Positions 23,570-36,075 are shown, numbered from the stretch's first letter. The stretch: DNA of 64,000 nt from Acanthopleura granulata (GCA_016165875.1 JABBOT010000023.1:4325469-4389468), one strand, 5' to 3'. Numbers and translations are program-made. The notes: generated by a model from the letters alone, not told the origin.

Positions 23570-24733
23570 CGCCTGTCCCTGAAATGCGAAAAACTTAATT
23601 TTAAATGAAAACAGAGCCTCTGATGAGACAGTAACTCTACTTGTTGGGACAAAATTATCACGGAGTCGATTAATGTATGTATGTATAACAAACAAAGCAG
23701 AATCAAAATTGAAAATCAATACTACGAAATATGTGTCTTGATTCACTTGTGCCATTATTTTTTCGGAAACTGAACTAAATACTAAGTATTTAGTAGCATT
23801 TTGAAAGAAATGTTAACATATGCTGGTTGAAAAGATGGACAGACGGACAATCGAAATGGAAAATGAGTACTACTATATGTAGTCCGACACGATCTGCGCC
23901 TGTATACTTTATTATGCTTAATATTCTATCAGGTATTACATGCAGACGTCAAACCGAAAAGGCCCGTAGACGTGGTGGGTGGCTGACGACCGCTTGGTCC
24001 CTGGGGTACTCCCTCCCTTCTATCGCCTAGATCTGCAAGATCACAGACCCTTTTCACATAACATTTACACGGATGTGTTCCTTCATAATTGTTTTTACGC
24101 TGGTGTATGCTATACGCGTAGATTATCAAACAGTAATGCATAAGAACGGCTACAAATCTCAGTTTTCACTGAAATCAGAAAAAAAAACCCTTAAGAGGAA
24201 TTACAGTGTTTTGAAAGATGTGTTGACATAAATATAGAAACTGCGGGAGTAAAAACATTTAAAAAAAAAAAGGTGTTAATATGGCGGATAAAGGGACAGA
24301 AAGACGGAAAACTAATCACCACAAGGCATTATGTATCTTGATGTAATCTACCCTTGAACCAAGTTTCGTTGCAATCGGACAAAAACTGCAGAAGGAGCAG
24401 CGTTTTGAAAATGCTAAAATATCCTAGACAAACAGACAAACGGACAATCGATCATCGAAATGGAAAATTGATACAACGAACTATGTATTTTAATGTAATC
24501 TACACTTGAACCAAGTTTCGTTAAAATCGTTCCAAAACTGTAGGAAGAGTGGCATTTTGAAAATATTCTGCATAAACAGTGAGACAGAAATGGAAAACTT
24601 GATACGATGAATTATGTTTGTTAATGTTAGTCTGCACGTGACCCAAGTTTCGGACAAATACTGTGGGAGGAGTAGCGTTTTGAAGGAAAAGTTAACAGAT
24701 GCCAGACAGACAGACAGACAGACTGACGGAGGG
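23570..24733. repeat. Array of a degenerate dispersed repeat ending in (CAGA)n
   Basis: A unit of roughly 130-160 bp recurs at about 24341, 24490 and 24610: ATGTAATCTACACTTGAACC then AAGTTTCGTT, AAACTG.AG.AGGAG.GG, TTTTGAAAAT and CGAAATGGAAAA. A looser copy lies at 23570-23830. The block ends in a (CAGA)n microsatellite (24705-24722). Weak copies appear near 43015-43095 and 44670-44755. Confidence 0.65.
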
Positions 24734-25956
24734 ACGCTGGACAACTTACCAACACATAACCTCTTCCGACCTTCCACCATTAAAGTTAAAAACCATAAAC
24801 TATTTAAAAAATGGGAGTCGTGTACTTGGACACGGCAGTGTGGACATGTAAGCTTAGTAAATGACTCACACCGCGTGCAGTGTGTATGTAATCGGGACAC
24901 TCTACATAGTAGTTCTACACGCCATCCGCGTCTGTATACGTTTTAATATACCGATAGATGATGCGTACAGACGTAAGGCATAGCATAGCATTTTCGCATA
25001 GCATTGACAATTGACATTAAAATAAATCAACAAATCTGATCAGTTCTAATTCTGTTCAAATTAGCCTAAAATTTAATATGAGAAAGAGATATACAGTACA
25101 TGTAATACTTTAAAACAACTCGATTTTCATCTAGCTCAAAATACATTACCCGGAATTAGTTCTCACATAATTTACCATATTTATTTATTTACATGTCTTC
25201 ATTGGCTTAGTGTTTTATGCCACACTGAAGCATATTTCATTTTTACAACGTTGCCTTCAAGTTTAGTGATTTTCTCAGATTGTTCGCAGGGCGGCAATGA
25301 CCATAGATTCCGTTTGTCACTCAAGGATTTTGGTTGTCCTCCTTTCTCAGCAGTGAAAACTCAGACAATTACATATGTGACGCGACGACATACATTATAG
25401 CAACATGTTTTGTAATTGAAAATAAGCAAATATAGTAGGTTACCAAGCACCACACCTCTGTATATATCTTATTCTGTCTGCAATTATTTATTATCTCTTC
25501 ATCTTATCTCTGGAATAAACTGGACGGACAGGGCACACAGTCCCACCTTATATTCACACATAAGAGTATACCCTGACCCACGATACAGCATGGATAGATG
25601 ACATTAATACGTACCTGTTCAAATTATATCAAATACATTATATGGTCTCATATAGAAAGTATTATATATGTATAGCTTGAACCCTCTTAGAGACCTCCAC
25701 AGCAGACAATGGGTCCCATTAAATGTACCGCATGAATTTTCTCGCAACCATTGCGTTAATGTATGTATGTATACAGATAATATCTTGAAAACGTTTTCTT
25801 CGGTAGGATGGTATTTAACGTTGTCATTCATCAAACAAATTTGGCGGCAGCTTTATATACCTCGTATACGTCTGAAGATGATTTGTGGCTCAGTATATTT
25901 GCTGTTTTGAGAGCTACTGGCTGGAGATCACAAACCATAAACTATTTACAGCCTAC
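24734..25956. other. Upstream region of gene C
   Basis: AT-rich, with a diverged SINE-like tail around 25180-25270 (minus). An acceptor-like TATTTACAG ends at 25951, so gene C may have a 5' UTR intron. Confidence 0.4.
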
Positions 25957-25998
25957 ATGGAGGTGAATAAGTCGCTGATTTTGTCCTTCTCATCATAA
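25957..25998 (+). promoter_or_regulatory. Upstream ORF of gene C (13 codons)
   Basis: ATG at 25957 and TAA at 25996-25998, ending 21 nt before the main ATG at 26020. It is in the 5' UTR if transcription starts at or before the acceptor-like site at 25951. Confidence 0.35.
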
Positions 25999-26019
25999 AC
26001 GGAAATTCCCGAGTGCACG

Positions 26020-27207
26020 ATGCTGAAAAGCGACCAACTAAAGCGAGTGAAATTCTGCTTAGAAGAAATGAATGACGGCGTGGTTGGTTCGACAGCAGAA
26101 CAAGTCAGCACCAGCACACTAAGCCGGTATCACCTTGATCCAAACCTTCGTAAACTTCCTCCTCCTGTCGTCTTTTGGAGCTCATGGGAAAAAGATGCTC
26201 ATAGAAAGAACAGGGCAATGCAAGCAGAGCTGAACAAAGATCTGCGACACATTGCCTGGCAATGCAGTTTGAGCAGCCGGAAGATTAGACACGACGCGAA
26301 GCAATTTCGCGAGAGGATTCGTTCGTTCTGGCCGGATCCAACGGCGGTTATATTTGGCAGTGGTTATCCGATAAGGACTGCTTCATCGAAAGAAAAACGC
26401 AGCCGAGGGTCAAGTAAAACTGAGAGAAAAAACAGGTTTTCTACATATCTGAAATTTACCGGTGAGATCGTGAAATCTGCTCATGCTGTTTCCAAACAGG
26501 CCAATCCTGATAGCGATAGGGATTCGTACAGCGAGGCCTCCTCCTGCAGTGATGATTCGGATTCTTCGCAAATATCGATAATAAAACCGTCGTCTGCTAA
26601 ACCAGATTCGTCATGGGACAAATGCCTTTTTCAACATCAGAGAAGAAAGTCTGAGACAGATCTCTCCAAAATTAGGTCCGAATACATCACCTCGGTAGAA
26701 GTTGAGAAGAAATCTCCTATACCGACCAGGCTGACAAGGCGCTTTTCGCCGAAGAGATCAAGTGTGGCAAATAAGGAAAGTGTCATCAACGCATGTCCAT
26801 CATCCGAAAAAGCGGCGATGGTTAGCCAGCAAGCTCAAAATGTAGGGTCAAGATGTTCTACAGCAAAGATCGTTTTCACTGGTGGACGGCAAGTGAAAGA
26901 TTCTGCGCGCTTTTTACTCACTAAAGAACATAAGGAGCCTAGCATCGATCTTCATTCTTCGGGTAATGCTTCATTTTTCACTACAAGACGGCCCACCGCT
27001 GGTGCCTGTCTCTTCGACAGCGTGAAAGCAACGCACGAGCTAAAAATGGAGTTACGTAGAAGTGCACGTGAAAAACGTCTTCAACCCATGATCAAGAAAT
27101 ATGACAAAGCCGAAGACTTGGCCCAGGAAAAAGCGAAACGCGTGGTCTATCAGGGTAAAGTTCGTGGATATATGGAAAAACTGAATTCTTATCTTGGCTT
27201 TGATTAA
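26020..27207 (+). CDS. Gene C: unrecognised 395-aa protein, paralog of gene A
   Basis: A complete frame from ATG (26020, context CACGATGC) to TAA, with no coding intron. Residues about 37-100 form the box shared with gene A (YHLD, LPPPV, RKNR..QA, DAKQF). Residues 165-200 are Ser/Asp-rich (SSCSDDSDSS), followed by a basic Ser/Thr-rich middle. The last 65 residues form a basic helical segment (ATHELKMELRRS, then QEKAKRVVYQGK) matching the end of gene A. No signal peptide or membrane segment; probably intracellular. Gene A has a coding intron just before the shared box, where gene C has none, so one copy gained or lost it. The family is not recognised; it may be lineage-specific. Confidence 0.75.
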   Translation: MLKSDQLKRVKFCLEEMNDGVVGSTAEQVSTSTLSRYHLDPNLRKLPPPVVFWSSWEKDAHRKNRAMQAELNKDLRHIAWQCSLSSRKIRHDAKQFRERIRSFWPDPTAVIFGSGYPIRTASSKEKRSRGSSKTERKNRFSTYLKFTGEIVKSAHAVSKQANPDSDRDSYSEASSCSDDSDSSQISIIKPSSAKPDSSWDKCLFQHQRRKSETDLSKIRSEYITSVEVEKKSPIPTRLTRRFSPKRSSVANKESVINACPSSEKAAMVSQQAQNVGSRCSTAKIVFTGGRQVKDSARFLLTKEHKEPSIDLHSSGNASFFTTRRPTAGACLFDSVKATHELKMELRRSAREKRLQPMIKKYDKAEDLAQEKAKRVVYQGKVRGYMEKLNSYLGFD

Positions 27208-28734
27208 AGAATGCTAATTAATGTTTCATTAGTGAACACATAACTGTAAAAATTAACAAGTGCAAGAAATCCTTTGTGATACAAGAACACCTCACCATTA
27301 ATTCTGTATTTTATATTGGTGTTTCAAGAGAATGTGGCTAGCAAATGACAGTGGTAAAGACTTGGGCAAAGCTGAAAAACTAGGAATTTTAATAGTTAAT
27401 ACTTATTTATTTTATTTTTTTAACGTCATAACAGTTTTCACCTGTCAACTGGTGACATTGAAACCCCTGGCTTTTATCTACTCGTACTAATTGGTTGTAG
27501 ACAACCGAAAATCAGGAAAAATTTTATTCATTACATATATTATTCCATATTTATTTCATTAAGGTGTAGCGCCTAAATCAAGAATGTTTCACCTGTATGA
27601 CAGCTGTAATGCTTATAGGTAGATAAAGCCAGAGAGCCGGAGTACCTCACCATCCTTCGAATGGTATACCTGGCACACGTCATGTCTGAAGCGACCGAGA
27701 AGCCTTTGTAAATAAATAAGAAGGAAAACTATACTGAGTTTACATACATCTTAAACCATGCATACCTGATAATGTACCTCGCACTGACAGAACTTCGTAC
27801 TGAAACCGGGCGAACCGGATAGAAGGACTCAGTGTTTATATTTCAAGGGCAAAGTGATTAAGTTTCAAGATACGGAAAAAATTGCGCCGATTTAATGAAT
27901 TTGGGAAATGTTGCCGCTTTACTGCACTTTACTCCTTTTTAGTTCGCCTGAACTAAGCTAAACTGATATAATTAAATTTCCCTTGCGTCCAGGCAGTAAT
28001 GAGGAATCGCATTTTTTTCTCTCATATCTCTTGCAGCCCCTCGTTTTCAACCACTGGACAACTCCGTCTGCTATGTGTTATCTAGGTGATTTGAACATGG
28101 CAAGCTACGTTTTATCTTTTAGTTAGAGCACAATAACACAAGGGGTATATTCCATCAGTCATGTCCTACGTTCATATTAATTATCGTAAGTTACAAATTT
28201 CGCCCCTTAATGTCCAGCAACAGGGAAAGCAATGTTCAACAAAATATATCTTGAAAAACTACTGTATGTATTGAGCTCAGCCAATCTCTCTACGGCATTT
28301 CTCTCCAAAATTACACCGTTCACAAGTTAGTTATGCACTTTCACAAGTATATTAATTTTAATTATCTATCTCATCAACCTTTATTCGTTACTCCCTCTCC
28401 ATCTATACCTTACAGGCGAGCTCTTTGGTAGTCTTGCTACCACATCTAAGTTTACCTCTATGCTTTTTCGTAGTTCTTCTTTGGTTATGACAGATGTCCT
28501 TGAGGAATGTAATCTAATTGTGAGTCTTGGCCTTAAACATGCAATATCCACCGGGAACGACTGGTATACGAATGTCTGTGTAGACTCCTAAGTCTGACCA
28601 CTTTTAAAAAAGAAAAAGGCGGAACAGAACTCCTACAAATGAACTGCTGCCTATTTAGATACATTTGCAGTGGTACGAACGAAAATCGATACAATGAAAA
28701 CTTGGAATTTCAGAGGTCAACGTTCATCATATTG
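27208..28734. other. 3' flank of gene C, no gene recognised
   Basis: AT-rich. An AATAAA lies near 27709, but nearer signals may serve gene C. No shared repeat was recognised. Confidence 0.4.
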
Positions 28735-29006
28735 TGATTAATTTGATTAGTGTTTTACACTGTATACTCAAGAATATTTTACTTATATTTTTATTATATA
28801 TCGTACGCCGGTGGCGTGTATTACGGTGGGAGAAAGCCGATCAGTGCCCGGGGAATACCCACAACCATCTTGAGGTTGCTGACACACCTCCCCACGTACG
28901 ACCAGAAAAGAAACCAACATGAGCTGGAGTTGAACTCACAGGGACCGCATTGGTGAGAGGTCATTACGCTATGCTTGCCCGCTAGCCACTACAGCCGCGG
29001 AGGTTT
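28735..29006 (-). repeat. Near full-length SINE
   Basis: The minus strand reads the entire SINE, from AACCTCCGCGGCTGTAGTGG (head) through GTGAGTTCAACTCCAGCTCA (box B) to the CACTAATCAAATTAATC end. Moderately diverged. Confidence 0.85.
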
Positions 29007-32000
29007 CGACTGTCAATTTTGTGGGCCGTATTTTTGCAGGTTAGGGCCTTGACAAGTAAAAACTCCTCCCAAAATGTAGACGTTTTGAAACTTGTCTTCG
29101 AGTTAACGGCCTGCCGAGTTGTGGGGAGGGGGAAGTGATGCAAGCGTTTTACATGGCATAAACAGAATACCGTACCATTTTAGCCTGGATTTAACAACGC
29201 ATAGGGCCTCCTGTGTTTTAACAATCGATAGTTTCACACACATTTTCAAGAGCTGTTCTTTGAGTTTCAAATGAACTTGTACACAGAAATACTTTGAAAT
29301 TACCAGAAATTATTTTTATTGCAAGACAAACTAAAAAAAGGAAAGGACTGCATAAAAAAGAGAACGTCGGGCCACTGAAAACTGTCTAAAACACGTTTAC
29401 TTACTGTGTATCACCCAAAGATTTGTCCTCCAAAAAAGCAATTTCCGAAGCCTTAAAGTGATGCTTTGATTGCAAACACTTTATTTTAAGAAAAATAAAT
29501 TTGATTAATTCATACGAAGTTATTCAAATCCCCCACTCTTAAGTGGCCCTAAAACGTGGATAAATCAGTCAAAATTAGGACAACTTAAAAATATCGCCTT
29601 TAGGTGAATATAGAGAAAAAAAATGGTGATGCGATGTTATAGTCCTTTGTCACGTGAGGTATGGACAATGAATTCCACCTGACGATTCCAGCATTTGAGT
29701 CCTTTAATTCTGGGAAAAAATACTGTATTTCCCCTAAAGTTAAGCATATTCCAAAAGAGCCAATCACTACGTGTCCGAATATGGAAATAAACACGAAATT
29801 TAAGACAATGATATCTTGCTTCAAGCAATAGTAAGCCTAAATATATATTTACATTAAGCTGAATTTAACTGGTCGCTTGAGATTTTGTAAAAGCAAGCAC
29901 GAAAAGAAATCATCAGCTGCATTTTCACTCGAAAATGAATACGGTTTTCAAGGAATTAGAGCTGCTATAAGGACAATGACCTAATTGCAAGCAAGATGGT
30001 TATGTATCTTTAGATATAGTCAGTAGACCGCCTAGGTATCTATGACTTATCCCCCCCCCCCCGTCAAGAAAAGCTTAGTTAGAACATTTTGCTGACAGCA
30101 GATACCACCCAAATCCATAATGAGCATCCACTTGTGTCTTGGTGTCATGAGCGAATGAGATTCCGCTGCCAATTTCATGATTACTGCCATTCTGACATTC
30201 TGATTGTGTAACTTGACCGAAAATGATGTTTTAAATTAGCCATGGTATTTACTTTTCAACACAAAATTTTTTAAAATGAAAATCAAACCTAGGTGTAACT
30301 GTTTTGGCAACTTTATTTTTTGTGTGTAGGTGTTTACATTTACGTAATAGGGTTGGCTTGATTAAGAACATCTTTTAATTAATGAAATTAATTTTTTTTG
30401 CATCATTGCCCGAGGATAAAGGTGTAGTTACACAAAAGTTTTATTTGCTGCACAGTGAAATGAAAGTAACATATGTCACAGAAAAATAATAACTTATACA
30501 ATTTAAATAATTAATTTTTATGTCTCTTTTTTTTACATAAAAATATAAAAACTTGTATGAGCAATTGTGCTTGGCCAGTGCTTGAAAGTTTACAAGTTAT
30601 CTCTTTTACAAAAGCTTAAGCGGTCAAATTCAGTTTTATTTAAATATATATCTCAAAGAAAAATACGGCTGACTAACAAAAGTGGAAGCTGAAATAGAAC
30701 AATTGGATAGACAACTAAAAATTTTAAAAAATATCACACATTAAGGAGACCTTTTGGCCCTTAAACTATCCATCATACGGAATGGATCTGCTATAAATTT
30801 CAGAACCAACAAGCCCATTCTACGCATTCTTCCCCAGTCGTCTTTGAACGGTTTTCTTGAGTCACCATGTCAAACATCTGGAGCTGTGTTATGACGATGA
30901 ACATGTGCGGGAACATGTAAGTACGCATGCGCGCATCCGCATACTCAGAAAAATGATGAACTGTTACTTTTCATGTGTCGTCCTCGCTGTTTCGTTCCAC
31001 TAAAGTCTGGTCCCCCGGCACAGCTCTGAGAACGCAGCTCAGCTTCCGCATTGGTCTCGTTACTTACATTCACTATAACCTGAACCTGGTCATCTTGCCC
31101 AAGATGTCCTTAAAGGAAAAGAACACGTTTATACAACCTATACCTTAAACGAAAGAGCCTTACTAATAGTTAAATAAAAAATCTCATTTTTCTGGCGGAA
31201 GTGCTTGCTATTTGAGTATTTAATAGTTAAACATCCAAGACTGAGAAGCCTTTTTAGGCCGCCATTTTAACAGATAGATTACGTCATCGTGCTTAGTTAT
31301 GCAAAGTATCTTTTTCTGACCTCGAAGATAAAAAAATCATGTAGATAACGTAATGGAGGGCTTCGATGGAGACTCCAGCTCTAGTTCTGATTGACAGTGA
31401 ATGTAACTTAGGATTACAAGGCTACCAGTTTGAATCGCAGAGGAGTCAGGCTGAGATCAGTAATTCGACCTACCACGCATCAAGCTCAAGTGAGTGGGAA
31501 CCGGGATTTCTGGCTTTGGCAGGACAGTCTGTGAAAGGACAGGTTGCGCTCTCTGCCTTCAGGACATCGCAATTCAGGCACATTTTGGCAGCCTACAGTC
31601 ACGCATGTAGGCATGATGTGGCCCTCTAGTACATCTCAAACCCTCCCTTTTTAGAGTTGGCTTTAACAAAGCTTAAAATCCACGATTATCACGATGTACG
31701 AACATATTTAGCTGAGACTGGAAATGCACGTTAATTAAATGGTAGGAGTAAAACCTTAAGCACATTAACGTCACAATGTGTATTCAACAGGAGCAAAGGA
31801 GGATTTTCATTGGACAAGCCTAAAAGATGACAGGATTTTCTATATGCTCCGAACAGATGGGTTTTGTAAAATATGAGAATGTCAACAGTTTGTCTCTTTT
31901 ATGAAACGTTTAAAAAATGTAAAAAAATAGTATTCCACACAGTTTGTATAGCTCTTTCGTGTAAGGCTTAGGTTGTATAAATGTGTTCTTTTCTTTTAAA

Positions 32001-32635
32001 ACGTCGAAGACAAACAAAAACAGGTTTCCCGTGATCTTAAAGAAGTCTCTGAGATCTACCAGGTTTTCTCCATTAGCAAACTTTCAAAGCATAGGACGGC
32101 GTGCTGCGTTAAACCCTATTCACATAAACCAATAAACCTCAATCACATAAAACTAGTGGCTTTGTCAACCACAGCCTAGCAGCGCACGCTCGAGCTTTCA
32201 GCTCAGCGAAACGCATCTCCTGTCCGTTTGCTCTGCATTTTGATCAAGTCATGTTTCAGTGTACACGTTTATTCTATAAGCTCACAACCAACCGACGAAC
32301 CATCGAACACAAAGTCATTTCTGAAATTGACATATATCACGTGACCGTTTTCAGCCCGAGTCCTACAGATATTTTCCCACCCAGAAAATCTGAGCATCAG
32401 AGGAGTGAAAACTTCTAGAATATGGCGTTAAACATCACTCAAGATAAAAAAAAAAACAAAACAAAACAAAACAAATGGCGAATATTAAAGACTTAGAGTC
32501 AATCTCGCTCTAAAGAATGTTCCATGCGAAACACATCAACATCCGTTACATCTACAAGAGAACATGCTGTCCTTTGTTGACAGTTGTAATTAATTATAAA
32601 GCAAACAAACAAGAAATAATCTCACCAACATTGGG
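29007..32635. other. Long AT-rich intergenic region
   Basis: No supported gene. A 12-base C run lies at 30051-30062, an (AAAAC)n stretch near 32447-32475, and a SINE-like 3' end (GAATATGGCGTTAAACATCA) at about 32419-32440. A short ATG frame with a GTAAGT donor near 30868-30918 and an 87-codon frame at 31366-31629 are possible but unsupported exons. Confidence 0.45.
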
Positions 32636-32798
32636 CTATTAATTACGCTGTACTCAAGAATATTTCACTTATACGAAGGCGGCCACCATTATGGTGGGAG
32701 GAAACCGAGGAAATCCCACGATCAAGGTTGCTGGTAGACATACGGCCAGAGAGGAAGCCAGTATGAACTGGACTTGAACTCACAGCGACCGCAGTCAT
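32636..32798 (-). repeat. Partial SINE
   Basis: ACTCAAGAATATTTCACTTA, GGTGGGAGGAAACCG, GGCCAGAGAGGAAGCC and TGGACTTGAACTCACAG follow in SINE minus-strand order, with internal deletions. Confidence 0.85.
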
Positions 32799-33065
32799 AC
32801 TCGCAAGTATCGCAAGTATTACGTACTGGCCGTTTGAATATCCAAAAACACTGAGATAGAGTTCACGAAATGCGACATCCCTTTTCTCAAGATGAAAATG
32901 CGACTTCGCCTAAGGCCTAATCATGTATTCTGTATGACCTGCCAGATTATCAACTTGCCCGGACCTTTCCCGTAAGAAGACGGTTCATTGATGTTAGCAT
33001 ACAATTCGAAAGATGAGGTATAACCTGCATGAACCAACGGCATTCATGGGAGGAACATTTACATA

Positions 33066-33220
33066 TTTGTTTGTTATTTACCGCCATGCTGAAGAATTTT
33101 TTTCCCTCACAGGAGGGCGTTTAGCTTTAGGTCAAGTGGAAAGAAACCGGAATTCTCAAGTTTAAACCATCGGCCTTTGGCGAGTTACTGATGAACTTTT
33201 ACATGCAACGCCATAAAACA
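33066..33220 (-). repeat. Distant SINE relative
   Basis: The order of motifs (TTTACCGCCATGCTGAAGAA, then GGAAAGAAACCGG and GGCCTTTGGCGAGTTACTGA) parallels the SINE 3' body but belongs to a separate subfamily, also seen at 33740-33900, 36076-36205, 40722-40858 and 15850-15960. Confidence 0.5.
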
Positions 33221-33278
33221 AGAGAAAGCGTGCCGTAGCCTATAGTGGCTAGTGACAAACGCCTATCAATCGCTAGAA

Positions 33279-33558
33279 TTTGATTTATTTATTGATTTGA
33301 TTGGTGTTTTACGTCGTACTCAAGAATATTTCTCCTACACGACGCCGGCCAGCATTATGGGGGGGGGGGGGGTAAACCGGGCAGAACCAGGTGGAAACCC
33401 ACGACCATTCGCAAGTTGCTGGCAGACCTTCCCACAAATGACCGGAGAGGAAGCCAACATGAGCTGGACTTGAACTCACAGCAACCACTTTGGTGAGAGA
33501 CTACTGCAGGGTCATTGCGTTGCGATAGCGCGCGAACCGACCGAGCCACGGAGGCCCC
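33279..33558 (-). repeat. Full-length SINE with perfect 12-bp target-site duplication
   Basis: The minus strand gives the best complete copy: GGGGCCTCCGTGGCTCGGT head with box A, GAGTTCAAGTCCAGC box B, conserved body, ATTCTTGAGTACGACGTAAA and an AAATCAATAAAT tail. CAATCGCTAGAA flanks it at 33267-33278 and 33559-33570. A G run at 33359-33372 (C run in the SINE) has expanded within the TTTCCTCCCACC site. Confidence 0.95.
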
Positions 33559-33739
33559 CAATCGCTAGAACACGCGAGGTGCAGGTAGGACAAGGAAGTT
33601 TTTGTACATTCCCTTGCTCTCACTTCTTATGTCGTCTTGGTGACAAATGGGACGAACATAACACTTATAACTGTTATATTCGTCCCAGGTGACAATGAGA
33701 GGTCGAGAAGGCTCATTTGGTCATTTGTCCAGTCTAAAG

Positions 33740-33900
33740 TTCGTTGAAGACCACTTGTCTCCCGTCTGTATGGTGTGTACTGTTGTAGGTTACATGTGGG
33801 AAAGATCGTCAGTAACTTGTCTGTGGTTTACACCGGACACCCCGGTTTCCCCTACCCATAAAATACGTCATCGTCTAAGTGAAAATTGTTCATGTTAAAC
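33740..33900 (+). repeat. Distant SINE relative
   Basis: TACATGTGGGAAAGATCGTCAG, then TAACTTGT and CCCCGGTTTCCCCTACCCATA, TAAGTGAAAATTGTTC and GTTAAACAAT: the subfamily with CAGTAACTTG instead of CAGCAACCTG. Confidence 0.55.
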
Positions 33901-34265
33901 AATATTCAGTCCAACCATGAAAATTAAATCATATAACAGCCACACAGCCACGGATGGTTTCTGTTGAGCTCCTCATCAATTTATCTTTAATCAACTCACT
34001 CATTTAAATGTATAAATGTTAATCGTTACATCATTTCAAACAAACAGGTACCGCTTTATATCATTTTTTCCTTTACTTGAAGGAAGACGGAAGCAACATA
34101 AGAACATCATGTACACGCATATAGCTTCCAGTACAGAGGAGCTTTAAGAAGCTGGTTTAAAGCTAAGGCGGTTTAAGTAATCCTTGAAGCGGTATAGTTA
34201 GTGCTCATCAGAGCCTACTGCGTAATTACAGATAAACGCATAAAAAAATATATTTTGTTGGATAC

Positions 34266-34848
34266 AAACTGGACAGTTGTTGAAACCTGCACAGTGAGGA
34301 GTATGGAAGTATGCCTGAAATATTCAACGGTTGAAACCTGCACTGTGAGGAGTAAGGAAGTGTGACCGAAATTTTCAGCTGGGGAAACCAGCACTGTGAG
34401 GAGTATGTGGAAGTTTGACCGAAAAATCGAGCTGTTGAAACCTGCATGGTGAGGAGTATGAACGTATGACCGAAAATTGAAGTTGCTAAAACCTACTCTG
34501 TGAGGAAGACGTCACTTCAGTGTGGCTGAAAAGTGTAGTCGTTGAAACCTGCACTGTGAGGTGTATCGAAAATGACTGAAAGTTATCTGCACCATGACGA
34601 GTACAGAAGTGTGACCGAAAATTGCAGTTGTTGGTACCTGGAAAATGACGAATACGGAAGTGTGACCAAAAATTGCAGTTGTTGGTACCTGGAAAATGAC
34701 GAATACAGAAGTGTGACCGAAAATTGCAGTTGTTGGTACCTGCAAAATGACGAATACAGAAGTGTGACCGAAAATTGCAGTTGTTGGTACCTGCAAAATG
34801 ACGAATACAGAGGTGTGACCGAAAATTGCGGTTGTTGAAATTGTACTG
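34266..34848. repeat. 51-bp minisatellite, about 11 units
   Basis: The last five units are near-identical 51-mers (GACGAATACAGAAGTGTGAC, then CGAAAATTGCAGTTGTTGGT, ACCTGCAAAAT). Older units to the left are more diverged and carry GAAACCTGCACTGTGAGGAG. Because 51 is a multiple of three, frames stay open on both strands; these are not taken as genes. Confidence 0.9.
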
Positions 34849-35214
34849 TGAGGCGCGTTTAAGTGAGGTCCAAAGTTACAGTTGAATAGATGTGCCTGAA
34901 CAGGAAAAAAAAAACAAAAACAATAAAAGCGATAAATAACAGTGACAAAAAAGTCGACACAAAGCCTGCCACAAATGTCACAAACATGCAGAAGTGTATT
35001 AATTCTCCAATGTCATTCGCTAATCTTGCACACATAGATGTAAACATTCCGTTACTGATAGCACCCGCATGTCTCGTATCATCCCGGGATTACCGAATTA
35101 TGACAAGGCAAGGATGTGGTGTTGGTAATATGTCGTTTTTGTGAAGCTAATATTTACCAGGAGGACATTATGTGATTAGAACAACATTTCCAGGTACTTA
35201 CTATATTACTTAGT
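34849..35214. other. Intergenic, nothing recognised
   Basis: No gene seen; a ten-base A run at about 34905. Confidence 0.4.
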
Positions 35215-35400
35215 CATATATATTTAAATATGTACTGTACGATATGACTGAAACATATCATGACCCTTGTTTTGACAGAGAAAGGCCAGGTGTTTATCGC
35301 AATCCGGTTTAGATCATTCCAAGGACAGAACGGCACTGCGCACGCACCTTGAGACTGTGTGATAGCGACCAGGGACATTTTGTGTACAGCTGCCAAACAG
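35215..35400 (+). promoter_or_regulatory. Candidate promoter and 5' UTR exon of the defensin-like gene
   Basis: A TATA-like ATATATTTAAATA near 35218-35230 is followed by about 150 bp that ends in a strong donor (AAACAG|GTAAGC, 35400/35401). The next exon would begin at 36621 after TTTGTTCCAG, just before the ATG at 36629. Confidence 0.35.
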
Positions 35401-36075
35401 GTAAGCATCTGTATATCTGAATACAGATCTGATCAAAAAGTTCCTTCATATAGCTACAATATTCTGCAAAAAGTAGTGGATGATTGATATAAATATGCCA
35501 CAGCTACCAATATTCATCACCTTTAATTAGATATACAACTTTTCAATATAGCTGTGACATCAGACGAAGGAAACGATTACATATAGGTGCTAGACTTTTT
35601 ATGTGATTTCCCCAGTTAAAGGTGTGGAGTCTGACTGACAAGTTTGAGTGCAAACTTTGAAATGCAATCTAATCCAGTTCCGGCGCATGTTCAGCAAGGC
35701 GCAGCCCTGGATGTAATGACTGATGTGTTTAAGATTATCATAACACGTCCAATACAATTATACAACCTATATATATGTATTCATTAGTCATACACATTTA
35801 CGCGAAATATTAACGCGAACAATTGCTTTTATGAATGTATAAGTTTTATTTCATCTATATTTTATACGCCACATTTGGTTGGGGGGTGGGGGTGTTTTTC
35901 AGGTAAAGCGACTGATTACCTATCCAGACCTTGCAGCGTACATCGCCACATTGACATCCAAAAGAAAATTCGATAGAGAATTCAATATCAATATCAATTA
36001 TGATTGCTGTGTATCTGCAGAAAAAAAGAGGCTACACACATCAAGTACCTGAAGATGATGTAGTTATTTAGGTTT

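Noticed and set aside
24705..24722. (CAGA)n as a satellite or CRISPR-like array
   Set aside because: Simple microsatellite at the end of a dispersed repeat; no spacers.
30051..30062. Poly-C run as a regulatory element
   Set aside because: Isolated homopolymer with no context.
30868..30918. ATG frame with a GTAAGT donor (MSNIWSC...)
   Set aside because: Only about 17 codons, no partner exon and no homology; could be chance.
31366..31629. 87-codon plus-strand frame
   Set aside because: No family features and no splice or promoter support; left as unannotated.
34512..34838. Repeat-protein-like frames (HTSVFVI and WYLQNDEYRSV units)
   Set aside because: A consequence of the 51-bp minisatellite period; both strands are open equally and units show no codon-level constraint by eye.
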